Shown piece after piece: positions 17,701-25,416 of a stretch of DNA of 64,000 nucleotides. The notes beneath the pieces are model-generated. The model saw only the letters and a program-made list of their open reading frames with translations. It made no database searches and had not been told where the DNA came from. The DNA comes from Butyrivibrio sp. VCD2006 (lineage in GTDB: Bacteria > Bacillota > Clostridia > Lachnospirales > Lachnospiraceae). Every line of letters starts with the position of its first letter. Within the stretch, counting starts at the first letter, position 1. The stretch covers positions 38,611-102,610 of the forward strand of contig NZ_AUIX01000023.1 of NCBI RefSeq assembly GCF_000423925.1, written 5' to 3'. The position numbers were made by a program, and so were the translations under genes.

Positions 17701-19022
17701 TGGGTGCAATGGATATCACAGTATATGGGCCATCCATTAGTATATATGCAAGTGGAACAATTAGTGAGGGCACATACTCATATCTGTCTTTAGATGTTCA
17801 TCCGAATAAAAATGTGGATTACAGTAAGGTTAAGTTCACTTTTGAGGAAGGCGAAGATAAGGTTGAGATATTTAGAAAGGATAGTTCCGGATCCTTCTAT
17901 ATCTACGCAAAGGAGTCCGGTACAGTAAAGATTAATGCAAGCTATCAGCTTGATGCTGATACTACGCTGACTACAAGCTATCCTGCAACATTTACAGTTA
18001 GTGCTCTGGACAAAATTACGCTTAGCAGCAACTACATGAATATGTATCTTGGCAGAAGATATAATACTCTGACAGCTTACGCCGGATATAGTAGTTATTC
18101 CGGTAACATCTTATACAAGGCAGAATGGAGCGTTGAAGGCGATGCTGTAGAGCTGGTTCCCTATAATCAAAAAATAACTTATGGGGAGGATGACGATTAT
18201 GATGATGATTACTATACAGTGGGACCTGATTATTCTGGATCTATAAAAATAAAGCCTGTTGGAGTCGGGGAAGCTACAATAACCTGTACATACGGTGGCA
18301 AGACAGACACATGCGTAGTAAGGGTAACCGAGTACAATGAGGATGATGATTACTATGACGATGAAGATGACGATTACGATGAATACGAAGAGACACCTGA
18401 TCCTTCGAATGCTTCGACATCGGTTCCTGTAACACCTTCTGAAACAACTCCTGAGACAACCCCTGCAACCAATCCTGCAGACGGTAACCAGAATCAGCAG
18501 ACTCAGGGCCAGACTCTTACTGACACAAGGACAGGAGCTACCTATACAGTAACTGCTGATGGTGGAGTTCAGTTTACATCATCTAACAATACAAAGGCAT
18601 CTAAGATTACAGTACCTGATGTTGTGACGATTAATGGAGTTACATACCCTGTTACATCTGTATCTGCTGATGCATTTAAGAACAACAAGAAAATTACGCA
18701 GATTACAGTTGGTAAGAACGTAACCAAGATTGAATCAAGTGCATTCCAGGGTGCTTCCAAGCTTAAGACAGTAAATCTCTCAGGGTCTAAGATAGAAACT
18801 ATTCAGAAGAATGCTTTCAAAGGCTGTAAGAATCTTAAGACACTGAAGATTAATGCCAATAACTTGAAGAGTGTTGCGAAGGGAGCATTCAAGGGAGTTA
18901 ATTCTAAGGTTAAGGTTACACTAATGGCTAAGGATAGGAAAACCTTTGATGCTAATGTAAAGAAGCTGACTAAAGGCGGACTTAAGAATGCAAACTTTAA
19001 GTTCAAAAAGAAGAAAAAGTAA
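14763..19022 (+). CDS. Giant secreted protein with Ig-like (Big2-type) domains and C-terminal LRR module
   Basis: This protein has 1419 residues. A strong ribosome site (AAGGAGG) stands 5 bases before ATG 14763. The signal peptide ends at about ASA/KV. The body alternates beta-rich domains; at least four contain Big2-type hallmarks such as VTWTSSEEDVAKIEDGRL plus GTTVIKAEY, LTWTSSDTDVLNVTSDGKL plus EGHAMVTVSD, and GEATITCTYGGKTDTC. Asp/Tyr-rich acidic stretches (DDYDDDYY, DDDYYDDEDDDYDEYEE) could bind calcium. A Thr/Pro linker (TPETTPATNPAD) leads to a BspA-like LRR module of about 160 residues with the motif VTKIESSAFQGASKLKTVNL and a Lys-rich end. It is probably displayed on the cell surface. 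No LPxTG motif is seen. Ligand unknown. Confidence 0.87.
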   Translation: MRLGNRRLTFAVILPLLIITLFMPFVAMRASAKVRDNKDVVLVNNDVLTATVLSTHLDNASGGYNETGYNAEVELKNNTNQPIYVQMYAKKINNRYIGIDLLDRNNVFSNTASATSETLSHFVRINPKTSVTRYAVVSTATFDFLKINKIEQISGWFKVKNIGGQEITTNAVGGFNYKLITEESQAQSVFSDEAVCQIKVDTDKGSLKINLNSYDESYSNNYASSYLYGEAQNEIDDNISITISNPEQTRVYYSGALNSTGIHKNFILTGNIQDEGINEGDYWKDVLKESNLKIVINKLGNFEALAETTISTEKLAKLTKGNPQSPIYSYASITGNSVVYYGSDEVTYQMLIGSSYMPNSEVTWTSSEEDVAKIEDGRLTMVDAGTTVIKAEYNGTVASTVVQVKDPVMTISTKDIYVGTRKYFSYTLTPDPYEDEPDLEITSKNEDILEIQGNYLIGKKEGVAEVEATYTTGAGVKIKASQFVKVKKLTSAGIRLSSDKLTLYYLDPETSTEDDYDDYSTTRALRVYSNYSSGSILANPTWTIADSSVAEIITRAYEDYDDDDDYEINKIRIRAKKVGKTTITMTLGDITKTCEIEVLEPQKDKPQEDDEEKTEEEEVQKAASNGPILNIPDSNRVVYSGDDMEVTLERGYYSNGNYNLEFLFDNKEAKYQSGSLNITSINGLKFYNNSYLNYYYNVGASQYIDVYANGKQKFTLSIYPRAFAQLGTMNIDEIKVALTIGNANHDFTISSQNGITYERVKGGEKEIVNNNDLSITATSISEFTNTAYNSTVIKYGDSADVTVFVENKSSEAMDVSLNVEKINGVDVLDNINWYTEDGGQNAKIRPGEKVYGYFEIPRRTYALAKRDIKSLEVDVTVRNADGTLKDTPNLTVDTSGIQPKTQELYISTNSILYEGESYTKPSVYYLNSRGSYTYYEDEAYDSELTWTSSDTDVLNVTSDGKLYPMKEGHAMVTVSDGKRMGAMDITVYGPSISIYASGTISEGTYSYLSLDVHPNKNVDYSKVKFTFEEGEDKVEIFRKDSSGSFYIYAKESGTVKINASYQLDADTTLTTSYPATFTVSALDKITLSSNYMNMYLGRRYNTLTAYAGYSSYSGNILYKAEWSVEGDAVELVPYNQKITYGEDDDYDDDYYTVGPDYSGSIKIKPVGVGEATITCTYGGKTDTCVVRVTEYNEDDDYYDDEDDDYDEYEETPDPSNASTSVPVTPSETTPETTPATNPADGNQNQQTQGQTLTDTRTGATYTVTADGGVQFTSSNNTKASKITVPDVVTINGVTYPVTSVSADAFKNNKKITQITVGKNVTKIESSAFQGASKLKTVNLSGSKIETIQKNAFKGCKNLKTLKINANNLKSVAKGAFKGVNSKVKVTLMAKDRKTFDANVKKLTKGGLKNANFKFKKKKK

Positions 19023-19040
19023 TTCACAAGTTTTACATTG

Positions 19041-19069
19041 CAGGGCGGCCGTAAGGCTGCCCTGTTTTC
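19041..19069 (+). terminator. Terminator of the 14763 gene
   Basis: CAGGGC-GGCC, loop GTAA, GGCT-GCCCTG, then TTTTCTG. It lies 18 bp after the stop. Confidence 0.8.
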
Positions 19070-19097
19070 TGTTATGCAACCGGTTCCGTTGGATTTT

Positions 19098-19249
19098 CCA
19101 GTCGAAATCCTTTTTTATTCAAGAGGAAATTCCTTTGGATTTCCTCTTGAATAAAAAGCGCTCCGCTAAGGATGCGACTGGTGCGCAGATGAATTTTGCA
19201 AGCTAAAGCTTGCGCGCACCAGCGCGCAAAGAGTCGCGAGCGACTCTTT
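19098..19249. repeat. Cluster of nested perfect stem-loops in a 150-bp intergenic region
   Basis: A 19-bp perfect stem (19112-19130 with 19139-19157, arms TTTTTATTCAAGAGGAAAT and its complement) is enclosed by outer arms CCAGTC...ATCCTT and AAGGAT...GACTGG. CTGGTGCGC (19178-19186) and GCGCACCAG (19214-19222) then enclose GCAAGC/GCTTGC (19198-19213). AAAGAGTCGC/GCGACTCTTT (19228-19249) with a 2-base loop follows. Almost every base is paired. No ORF fits. Confidence 0.8.
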
Positions 19250-19354
19250 GTTCTGCATCTTACCTTGGATAAATGTATCTTACCGGACAATTCATTGTTT
19301 GATTCACAGTCATGATTTATATTCAGTATAGTTAAAAACGAAAGGGGATATAAC

Positions 19355-20737
19355 ATGACTATTTTTTTATTCGCAGTACTTATGATTACCGAGATAGGAT
19401 TCGTAGTGTTCGAGGCTACAAAGAATCCTGTTAAAAAGGAGTGGTCTGTAAGCAGGATTGTTGAAAATTCAGCACAGCTCCTTATATATCTTGCAATGAT
19501 CTTATTACCCGGAATTGATTTTTCATTCAGATTTAAAGGGCTTTTCATCATCCTGATCATCAGAATTGTAGTTGCCGGAATTATTGCACTTTTGACTAGG
19601 AAAAATGAAAACAAAAAGAGTAAGGTTGCTATTTTCTTTAGCGCAGTATTAAGTGCAGTTCTTTTCATAATGAGTCTGATTCCGGCCTTCATTTTTACGG
19701 ATTACAACGGAAGACCATTAACAGGAAAATATGAAGTGGCACAGAAAGAGGCAATTCTTATTGATTCATCAAGGGTTGAGACTTTTGAGACAGATGGATC
19801 CTATCGCGAAGTTCCGGTGCATTTTTATTATCCTGAGAACTACATAAATGAAAACGGAGAAGAGAGCATGCACACACTTCCGCTTATTGTTTTCTCTCAT
19901 GGAGCATTTGGTTACTATCAGAGCAACACCTCAACATACATGGAACTTGCAAGTAATGGATACGTTGTAGTTAGCCTTGATCATCCTTATCACTCCTTCT
20001 ACACCAAGGATTCAGATGGAAAACTGATCACAGTTGATCAGACATTTGTTCAGACTGCAATGAGCGTTGGAAATGATCCTGACGCACATTATACAGAAGA
20101 GGAAATCTACGAGGTTACATCAGAATGGATGAAGCTTCGCATGGATGATATGAACTTTGTGGTTGATACATTAAAAGAAGGCGCATCCGGAAACTATGGA
20201 GACAGCTGGTGCTTTGCAAGTGGTAAAGAAGCAGAGATCAAGGAAGCAGTATCACTTATAGATACTTCAAAGATCGGACTTATCGGTCATTCACTTGGCG
20301 GCGCAACCGCAGTTACAGTTGGAAGAAGAGAAGATGTTGGTGCTGTTGTTGACCTTGATGGCACAATGCTCGGCGAAGAGATAGGCGTTGAAAACGGAAT
20401 GCCTGTTATAAATGAAGAGAGATATACAACTCCTTTGCTTTGCATCACCAATGAACCCCACCATTTGGAGGCAGCAGAGGCAGGAAAACTGTCCTACTCC
20501 TATGCGAACAATGTTATACTGAATAATGCGGATGAAGGCTTTGAAACTTATGTTGCCGGCTCTGAGCATATGGACTATACTGATCTGCCGCTTTTTTCCC
20601 CATTCCTTGCAGGCTTACTTGGAAAAGGATCTGTGGATTCAGGCTATTGCATAGACATAACAAACTCGCTGGTACGTGATTTCTTCAACTGCTACTTAAA
20701 GGGAGAAGGTACATTTACTGTACAGGAAAGCTACTGA
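19355..20737 (+). CDS. Membrane-anchored alpha/beta hydrolase (PAF-acetylhydrolase-like)
   Basis: This protein has 460 residues. Three to four hydrophobic segments fill roughly residues 1-120, then an alpha/beta hydrolase domain. FSHGAFGYYQSNTSTYMELA is the oxyanion region, GHSLGG holds the nucleophile Ser313, and DLDGTMLGEE and GSEHMDYTDLPLF supply the expected acid and His positions. The combination and the HGAFG motif resemble platelet-activating-factor acetylhydrolase-like esterases of Firmicutes. The catalytic domain probably faces outside, acting on a lipid or short acyl ester; substrate is unknown. AAAGGGG precedes ATG 19355. The LytTR gene begins 2 bp after the stop, so the three genes 19355-21611 form an operon. 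Confidence 0.85.
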   Translation: MTIFLFAVLMITEIGFVVFEATKNPVKKEWSVSRIVENSAQLLIYLAMILLPGIDFSFRFKGLFIILIIRIVVAGIIALLTRKNENKKSKVAIFFSAVLSAVLFIMSLIPAFIFTDYNGRPLTGKYEVAQKEAILIDSSRVETFETDGSYREVPVHFYYPENYINENGEESMHTLPLIVFSHGAFGYYQSNTSTYMELASNGYVVVSLDHPYHSFYTKDSDGKLITVDQTFVQTAMSVGNDPDAHYTEEEIYEVTSEWMKLRMDDMNFVVDTLKEGASGNYGDSWCFASGKEAEIKEAVSLIDTSKIGLIGHSLGGATAVTVGRREDVGAVVDLDGTMLGEEIGVENGMPVINEERYTTPLLCITNEPHHLEAAEAGKLSYSYANNVILNNADEGFETYVAGSEHMDYTDLPLFSPFLAGLLGKGSVDSGYCIDITNSLVRDFFNCYLKGEGTFTVQESY

Positions 20738-20739
20738 TA

Positions 20740-21186
20740 ATGGACGTTAGAATTCAAAAAATTGATGAGACCAATACTGAATATGTAGAGATAGGTTGCT
20801 ACAAGACAGATAGCAGGGTGCAGGATATCGTCAGGTTTGTAAAGGCGAGAGAGGGCAGCATTGAAGCGGTGCTGGAAGAGAAGCACTATCAGCTTCCCAT
20901 CACTGATATTTATTACATTGAAGCAGTGGATGATAAGACTTTTATCTATATGAAAAAAGATTGCTATGAGGCCAGAAAGCGCCTTTACGAGTTTGAGAGC
21001 ATTCTTTCTGAAAGAGAGTTTGCGCGCATCTCCAAATCCGTTGTAGTAAATCTTATGAAGGTTTCATCAATAAAGCCGGCGCTTAACGGCAGATTTATGT
21101 GCATGCTTGCAAATGGAGAAAAAGTGATAATTTCCAGGAAGTATGTGCCGGATGTAAAAAAGAAACTTAAAGGGGAAGCAGAATGA
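20740..21186 (+). CDS. LytTR-type DNA-binding transcriptional regulator
   Basis: This cytoplasmic protein of 148 residues has a C-terminal LytTR domain (about residues 45-145). ITDIYYIEAVDDKTFIYMK, FARISKSVVVNLMKV and NGRFMCMLANGEKVIISRKY are the family hallmarks. There is no receiver domain, so it is not a classical response regulator. It is paired with a DUF3021 membrane protein whose ATG overlaps its stop (ATGA at 21183-21186), a well-known arrangement in Firmicutes in which the membrane protein is thought to control the regulator. The likely targets are this operon and nearby genes, but no binding site was identified. Confidence 0.9.
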   Translation: MDVRIQKIDETNTEYVEIGCYKTDSRVQDIVRFVKAREGSIEAVLEEKHYQLPITDIYYIEAVDDKTFIYMKKDCYEARKRLYEFESILSEREFARISKSVVVNLMKVSSIKPALNGRFMCMLANGEKVIISRKYVPDVKKKLKGEAE

Positions 21187-21611
21187 AAGAGCGCGTGGTT
21201 GATGCATTCAGGAATTTTTTCATAATAGTAACACATATAAATGTGGCTATGTTTGTGCTTGGCGGAGTTCTAAAACCGGATCAGAAGTTTGGCTATGAGG
21301 CCTTTGCTTATCCCCTTATCTATGGGGCTATAACCAGTATTCCCGGGCTTTGCATGAGAACCACAAAGGAGATGTCAATTGCTCAGACTATCATCAGAGA
21401 GGTGATTCAGCTGCTGCTGATCGTAGTAGCTCTTCTGGTGATAATGTTCGGAGGCAGGCCCCTTACTGTTGATATGGCATTTCAGGCTGCGTCAGTAGCG
21501 GTCAGTGTAATCATTGTGTTTATATTGGTTAATCTGATCAGGTGGATTTTAGATAGAAAGACGGCGGAAAAGATGACGGCGGATCTTGAAGCTTTTCAAA
21601 GAAGAAATTAG
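21183..21611 (+). CDS. DUF3021 family membrane protein
   Basis: This protein of 142 residues has four predicted membrane helices (for example FIIVTHINVAMFVLGGVL, LLLIVVALLVIMFG and VAVSVIIVFILVNLIRWIL) and a charged C-terminal tail. This fits the DUF3021 family, found beside LytTR regulators. It overlaps the regulator gene by 4 bp. It probably acts as the membrane partner or anti-activator of the LytTR protein; this is inference from context. Confidence 0.85.
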   Translation: MKERVVDAFRNFFIIVTHINVAMFVLGGVLKPDQKFGYEAFAYPLIYGAITSIPGLCMRTTKEMSIAQTIIREVIQLLLIVVALLVIMFGGRPLTVDMAFQAASVAVSVIIVFILVNLIRWILDRKTAEKMTADLEAFQRRN

Positions 21612-21624
21612 AAATATAATATGA

Positions 21625-21706
21625 AGACGGCAAGGACTTTGGATGTGTCAAAAGAGATATTTACCGCTGAATCCAAGGGCTTAGAAGTTTAGAAAGCATG
21701 CCGTCT
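21625..21706 (+). promoter_or_regulatory. Structured leader before the DUF89 gene
   Basis: AGACGGC (21625-21631) pairs with GCCGTCT (21700-21706), closing just 1 base before the GGAGG ribosome site. Inside, AAGGACTTTGGAT (21632-21644) pairs with ATCCAAGGGCTT (21671-21682). The position suggests control of translation or mRNA stability. It matches no riboswitch family I know. Confidence 0.45.
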
Positions 21707-21716
21707 CGGAGGAGTT

Positions 21717-22556
21717 ATGAGGTTTAACGATAGCTGTGCAAAATGCATGTATGACAAGCAATTAAAGAAAACAGATAATAAGGATTATCTCTCAGAAATA
21801 AAGGCTGTGTTGGACAATAGGCCTGAAAATATCACAAGTCCTGAGCTTGTACTTTTGTTCAATGAAATACATGAGAAATATTTCGGACCGTTGCCGGATT
21901 TTAGTGACATAAAAAAAGAGTATAACGATTTGGTTCTTTCCATGGAGGACAAACTGCGAAAAGAGATTGAAGACAGCGAAGATCCTCTGGCTACAAGCAT
22001 AGTTATGTGCAGGATAGGAAACTACATAGATTTTGCAGCATTGAATCATGTTGATACAGAAACATTTTTACAGCTCTTTGATGATACGAAAATGCGTGAT
22101 GATGAGCAGCAGATTTACGAGTCTTTTTGTGATAAATGCTCCAAAGCGAAAAGCTTTCTGCTTTTGACGGATAATTGCGGTGAGATCGTTTTGGATAAAC
22201 TGATGCTTGAACAGCTAAAGAAAAGATATCCTCAGATTTCCGTAAAGATCATGGTCAGAGGCGGAGAGGTATCTAATGATGCAACCATGGAAGATGCTTT
22301 GTACGTGGGTCTTGACAAAGCTGGAGATATTATTACCAATGGCGCACAAATCGCCGGCACAGTATATTCAAGGCTCTCAGAGGAAGCAAAGAATGCTGTG
22401 GACAGTGCAGACATCATCTTTTCAAAAGGGCAGGCAAATTATGAATCATTCGCAGGAGAAGGCCGTCATGCTTTTTATACCTTCCTGTGTAAATGCGATT
22501 TGTTCATAAACAGGTTTAATGTGCCACAGCTTACAGGAATGTTTGTCGAGGAATAA
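21717..22556 (+). CDS. DUF89 / ARMT1-like metal-dependent phosphatase
   Basis: This protein of 279 residues belongs to the DUF89 family of damage-control phosphatases, which remove phosphate from damaged or surplus sugar-phosphate metabolites using a bound metal. Evidence is the N-terminal Cys pair in CAKCMYDKQ, the metal-binding motif LLTDNCGEIVLDK (about residues 145-157), VRGGEVSNDATMEDA and FSKGQANYESF. The cluster of Cys residues (CAKC, CDKCSK, CKCD) is typical of the prokaryotic branch. GGAGG stands 4 bases before the ATG. It is probably a single-gene unit behind the structured leader. The substrate is not predictable from sequence. Confidence 0.85.
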   Translation: MRFNDSCAKCMYDKQLKKTDNKDYLSEIKAVLDNRPENITSPELVLLFNEIHEKYFGPLPDFSDIKKEYNDLVLSMEDKLRKEIEDSEDPLATSIVMCRIGNYIDFAALNHVDTETFLQLFDDTKMRDDEQQIYESFCDKCSKAKSFLLLTDNCGEIVLDKLMLEQLKKRYPQISVKIMVRGGEVSNDATMEDALYVGLDKAGDIITNGAQIAGTVYSRLSEEAKNAVDSADIIFSKGQANYESFAGEGRHAFYTFLCKCDLFINRFNVPQLTGMFVEE

Positions 22557-22666
22557 ATTATTCGATTTATTTTGATGAAAACATTTTAAGATTTTTCTTG
22601 AAAACAATTTTTAATTCATTTAGCCTTTTCTTAGGACGTCCAAATCTTTCTAAGAGGAGGCTAAAT

Positions 22667-23656
22667 TTGAATAAAGAAGAATTGCATAGGTTCATATCTG
22701 AGAGCAAAGGAAATGAGAGTAACATATGCCAGATCTGCATGATGCGAGGTGAAGAACTGATATATGAGGATTGCTGGCGCGGATTTAGTTCGGAAGACGC
22801 CGTCAATGTCAATTCAGTTACAAAGGGTGTCATGGCAATACTTGCGGGTATTGCGGTTGATAAGGGTGCACTTAAGAGCATCGACGAAAAGGTCATGTCT
22901 TTCTTCCCTGATTATCAGGTCAAGCGTGGTGAAAAGACGATATACGATGTCACGATAAGACATCTTCTTACCATGACCGCTCCATATAAGGGTAAGTCAG
23001 AACCGTGGACAAAGGTATGTACTTCAAACGACTGGACAAAGGCAGCACTGGATTTCCTCGGAGGCCGAAACGGAATAACCGGAGAATTCAGATATGCAAC
23101 CCTTGGAATCCAGATCCTGGCCGGAATCATAGAGCGGGCAACGGGAGAAAAGTGCATAGATTTCGCCAACAGGAATCTGTTTATTCCACTGGGAATCCCT
23201 GAGCACACCATTCATGGAGAAAGCAGTAAAGAGGACCAGTTTGATTTTTTCATGAATAAGGGTCCACGTAAGAATGAGTGGTACTCTGATCCGCAGGACA
23301 CAGTTACTGCAGGCTGGGGGCTTTGTGCTTCCGGAAAGGACCTCGCAAAAATTGGGTCCATGGTCCTTAACGAAGGAAAATATAAAGGCAATCAGATAGT
23401 TTCATCGGAATGGATAAGGCAGATGACCACTCCGTATTTGAAGCTTGGCGAGAGATTCGGCTTCATGGAATACGGCTATCTGTGGTACAAGCCTATTCAG
23501 GAAAGAGAGGTCTACGCTGCGATAGGCGATAGCGGGAACATTATTTATGTGAACAAAGAACAGAATTTGTCCGTTGGAATGACCGGAACATTTAAGCCGA
23601 GAATTTTCGACAGAGTTGAATTCATCGAGAAAAAGGTGGTTCCGATGGCCCTATAA
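22667..23656 (+). CDS. Serine hydrolase of the beta-lactamase / penicillin-binding class C family
   Basis: This protein of 329 residues has no signal peptide. The catalytic Ser50-x-x-Lys53 is in NSVTKGVMAIL, followed by GRNGITGEFRYATLGIQILA containing the YxN-like position (YAT) and a C-terminal HxG-like region, here IGDSGNIIY. Such proteins are esterases or peptidases rather than true beta-lactamases. The start is a TTG at 22667, chosen because AGAGGAGG lies 6 bases before it; the longer frame from TTG 22598 has no ribosome site. The YxN and KTG-type motifs are poorly kept, so activity is uncertain. Confidence 0.8.
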   Translation: MNKEELHRFISESKGNESNICQICMMRGEELIYEDCWRGFSSEDAVNVNSVTKGVMAILAGIAVDKGALKSIDEKVMSFFPDYQVKRGEKTIYDVTIRHLLTMTAPYKGKSEPWTKVCTSNDWTKAALDFLGGRNGITGEFRYATLGIQILAGIIERATGEKCIDFANRNLFIPLGIPEHTIHGESSKEDQFDFFMNKGPRKNEWYSDPQDTVTAGWGLCASGKDLAKIGSMVLNEGKYKGNQIVSSEWIRQMTTPYLKLGERFGFMEYGYLWYKPIQEREVYAAIGDSGNIIYVNKEQNLSVGMTGTFKPRIFDRVEFIEKKVVPMAL

Positions 23657-23730
23657 GACTCGGAATGGTCCTAAGGGACGAGGTTAGTGATCCATTTTCT
23701 TGATAAGCCCGGAGGATGGATGATCAAGTG

Positions 23731-23772
23731 AAAAACAGGTCTTTATCAGTGTAGGATAAGGCCTGTTTTTTT
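23731..23772 (+). terminator. Terminator of the serine hydrolase gene
   Basis: AAACAGG-TCTTTATC pairs with GATAAGGCCTGTTT with one bulge, followed by TTTTG. Confidence 0.8.
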
Positions 23773-23913
23773 GTTTTGTGATATTTTTTTCTTAGGAATA
23801 AGGGGTGATGGTTCATGATTCTGTTTGCACTTCATAACAAGATTTTTAATATCATTGCGGCACGCGAGAATCGGTTCACATTTCGTAAGATCATCTAAGC
23901 GGAGGAGGAATAT

Positions 23914-24309
23914 ATGTCTCTTAAAGATACAGACAAGTTTGAAAGTGATTACGCCAAAATTGAATACATAGAAAAAGATAATGTGGTTTTTCATGTTTGG
24001 AAAAAAGAGGCACATTTTGATGATTATCGAAAGCCGGTTATGGCATCCCTTGAAATGCTCAGGTCACACAAAGGAAGCATTTTTATTGTTGATGCAAGAA
24101 ATGGATTCGAAGATGTGAAGGAAGATGTAGAGTGGGGATTCACATACTTCCTCCCGGAACTCAAAAGAACCGGGTGCGAGGTTTGGGGATTTATTCTTCC
24201 TGAGATTTCTGAAATTGAAGGCGAGATAGATCTTTGGACAAACGAGATAGAGAAGAATTTCAGAGTGATAAGGGCTGAGAAATATGAAGATGTTTTCGAA
24301 CAGATCTAA
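23914..24309 (+). CDS. STAS/SEC14-like small protein, first of two
   Basis: This protein of 131 residues has alternating strands and helices. IEYIEKDNVVFHVWKK, then GSIFIVDARNGFEDV, then GCEVWGFILPEISEIEGE, ending FRVIRAEKYEDVFEQ, fit the STAS/SEC14-like pattern. Related proteins are small, cytoplasmic and of unknown role; some bind nucleotides or lipids. The ribosome site is GGAGGAGG. The gene ends 26 bases inside the next one, which encodes a second protein of similar secondary structure, so the two are translationally coupled and may act together. Confidence 0.7.
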   Translation: MSLKDTDKFESDYAKIEYIEKDNVVFHVWKKEAHFDDYRKPVMASLEMLRSHKGSIFIVDARNGFEDVKEDVEWGFTYFLPELKRTGCEVWGFILPEISEIEGEIDLWTNEIEKNFRVIRAEKYEDVFEQI

Positions 24310-24706
24310 AGCCTCTGATGATATTCAGGTGGCAATAAATAAGAAATCTTTCGAACTAAATTATAATGGCGGTACCATATGGTGTGAGCATCTCGATGGA
24401 ATGGGCACCTATGAGCAGGAAGTGATTGATAAGTTTAAAGGGGATCTTCCCAAATTGATGAGACCTTCTGTTTCATCCTTTATGATCGTTAACCTTGATG
24501 AAACCGTGATAACAGAAGCTATAGAAAGTGTGATTGTAGATGGCCTTAATAGTGGTAATAAGAGACTTAGGAAAATTGCATTTGTAGGTGTGAGCAAGGA
24601 TCATCATAAAATTTTCAATGCAATTCATAATCGAAGCGGAGCTATCGTAAGATTTTTGGATGATTACGAGAAAGCAAAAGAGTGGACTATAACGGAATGC
24701 TATTAG
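24284..24706 (+). CDS. STAS/SEC14-like small protein, second of two
   Basis: This protein has 140 residues, and ATG codons at 24284 and 24290 are both possible starts. Hallmarks are PSVSSFMIVNLDETVITEAI, RLRKIAFVGVSKDHHKIF and AIVRFLDDYEKAKEW, giving a beta-alpha pattern like STAS proteins. It overlaps the upstream gene by 26 bp. The ending DDYEKAKEWTI is common in STAS-type proteins of Bacteroidetes and Firmicutes. Function is not known; the coupling suggests a heteromer. Confidence 0.7.
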   Translation: MKMFSNRSKASDDIQVAINKKSFELNYNGGTIWCEHLDGMGTYEQEVIDKFKGDLPKLMRPSVSSFMIVNLDETVITEAIESVIVDGLNSGNKRLRKIAFVGVSKDHHKIFNAIHNRSGAIVRFLDDYEKAKEWTITECY

Positions 24707-24753
24707 ATAGTTGAAGCGATAGTTTAAGTAAACTGGGAAGTAGAGATAAAAAT

Positions 24754-25341
24754 ATGAGTGAATATAGTTATTATAATTTGAGAGAAAAGCCGGAATTAAA
24801 GGAAGCAGCAACGAATTGGTTTCATGAAAAATGGGGAGTACCAACTGAAGCATATAAGGAGTGTATTGATGCCTATATTGATGGCGCCAAGGAATATGGC
24901 TGGTACCTGTGCCTTGACGAAGATAAAAACGTAGAAGGTCTTGGCGAAGGCAAGATTGTCGGAGGCGGAGATGAAGGCAAAATTGTTGGAGATCCTGACG
25001 AAGAAAAAGTTGTTGGTGATTTTGAAGAAGGCAAAATTGTCGGAGGCGTTGATAAAGGTAAAATTGTTGCAGGCCTTGGAGTCATAGACAATGATTTTCA
25101 TGATAGGAAGGATCTTACTCCCAATGTATGCGCGGTTTACACTGAGGAAGCATACCGCTGCCAGGGAATATCCGGAAAACTGTTAAATAAGGTGGTGGAT
25201 GATATGAAGTCCAAGGGAATCACTCCGATTTATCTTGTTACAGATCATGTTGGATTTTATGAAAGATATGGGTGGGAGTTCTTTTGCATGGCACAGGGGG
25301 ACGGAGAACCTGAACCTACAAGGCTTTATATACATAGATGA
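24754..25341 (+). CDS. GNAT family N-acetyltransferase with internal 9-residue repeat insertion
   Basis: This protein has 195 residues. The GNAT fold is visible: an N-terminal helix (AATNWFHEKWGV), strand GWYLCLDED, strand GLGVIDNDFHDRKDLTPNVCAVYTEEAYRCQG (split here by the repeat), the acetyl-CoA loop RCQGISGKLLNKV and the C-terminal FYERYGWEF. Between GWYLCLDEDK and VIDNDFH, where relatives have a single short strand-turn-strand, five copies of a 9-residue unit (EGKIVGGGD and variants) are inserted. The insertion is in frame and all catalytic regions remain, so the gene may be intact. It transfers an acetyl group from acetyl-CoA to an amine of unknown identity. Confidence 0.85.
   Translation: MSEYSYYNLREKPELKEAATNWFHEKWGVPTEAYKECIDAYIDGAKEYGWYLCLDEDKNVEGLGEGKIVGGGDEGKIVGDPDEEKVVGDFEEGKIVGGVDKGKIVAGLGVIDNDFHDRKDLTPNVCAVYTEEAYRCQGISGKLLNKVVDDMKSKGITPIYLVTDHVGFYERYGWEFFCMAQGDGEPEPTRLYIHR
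24946..25080 (+). repeat. Five 27-bp tandem repeats inside the GNAT gene
   Basis: Units of exactly 9 codons start at 24946, 24973, 25000, 25027 and 25054. Residues are EGKIVGGGD, EGKIVGDPD, EEKVVGDFE, EGKIVGGVD and KGKIVAGLG. The flanking KNVEGLG and the last unit's IVAGLG match each other, which suggests duplication of a native IV-GLG segment. The length can vary in frame through replication slippage. Confidence 0.9.
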
Positions 25342-25388
25342 TATTTAATGTAGTTTACTCTATGATTTCAAGGATTTCTGGAATTTCA

Positions 25389-25416
25389 TGGGCGCCTTAT
25401 GGGCGCCTGTTTTTTA
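25389..25416 (+). terminator. Terminator of the GNAT gene
   Basis: GGCGCC (25391-25396) pairs with GGCGCC (25402-25407) around TTATG, followed by TGTTTTTTA. Two degenerate copies of the downstream CTTATGGG-TGTTTTT segment follow at about 25435 and 25475. Confidence 0.7.
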
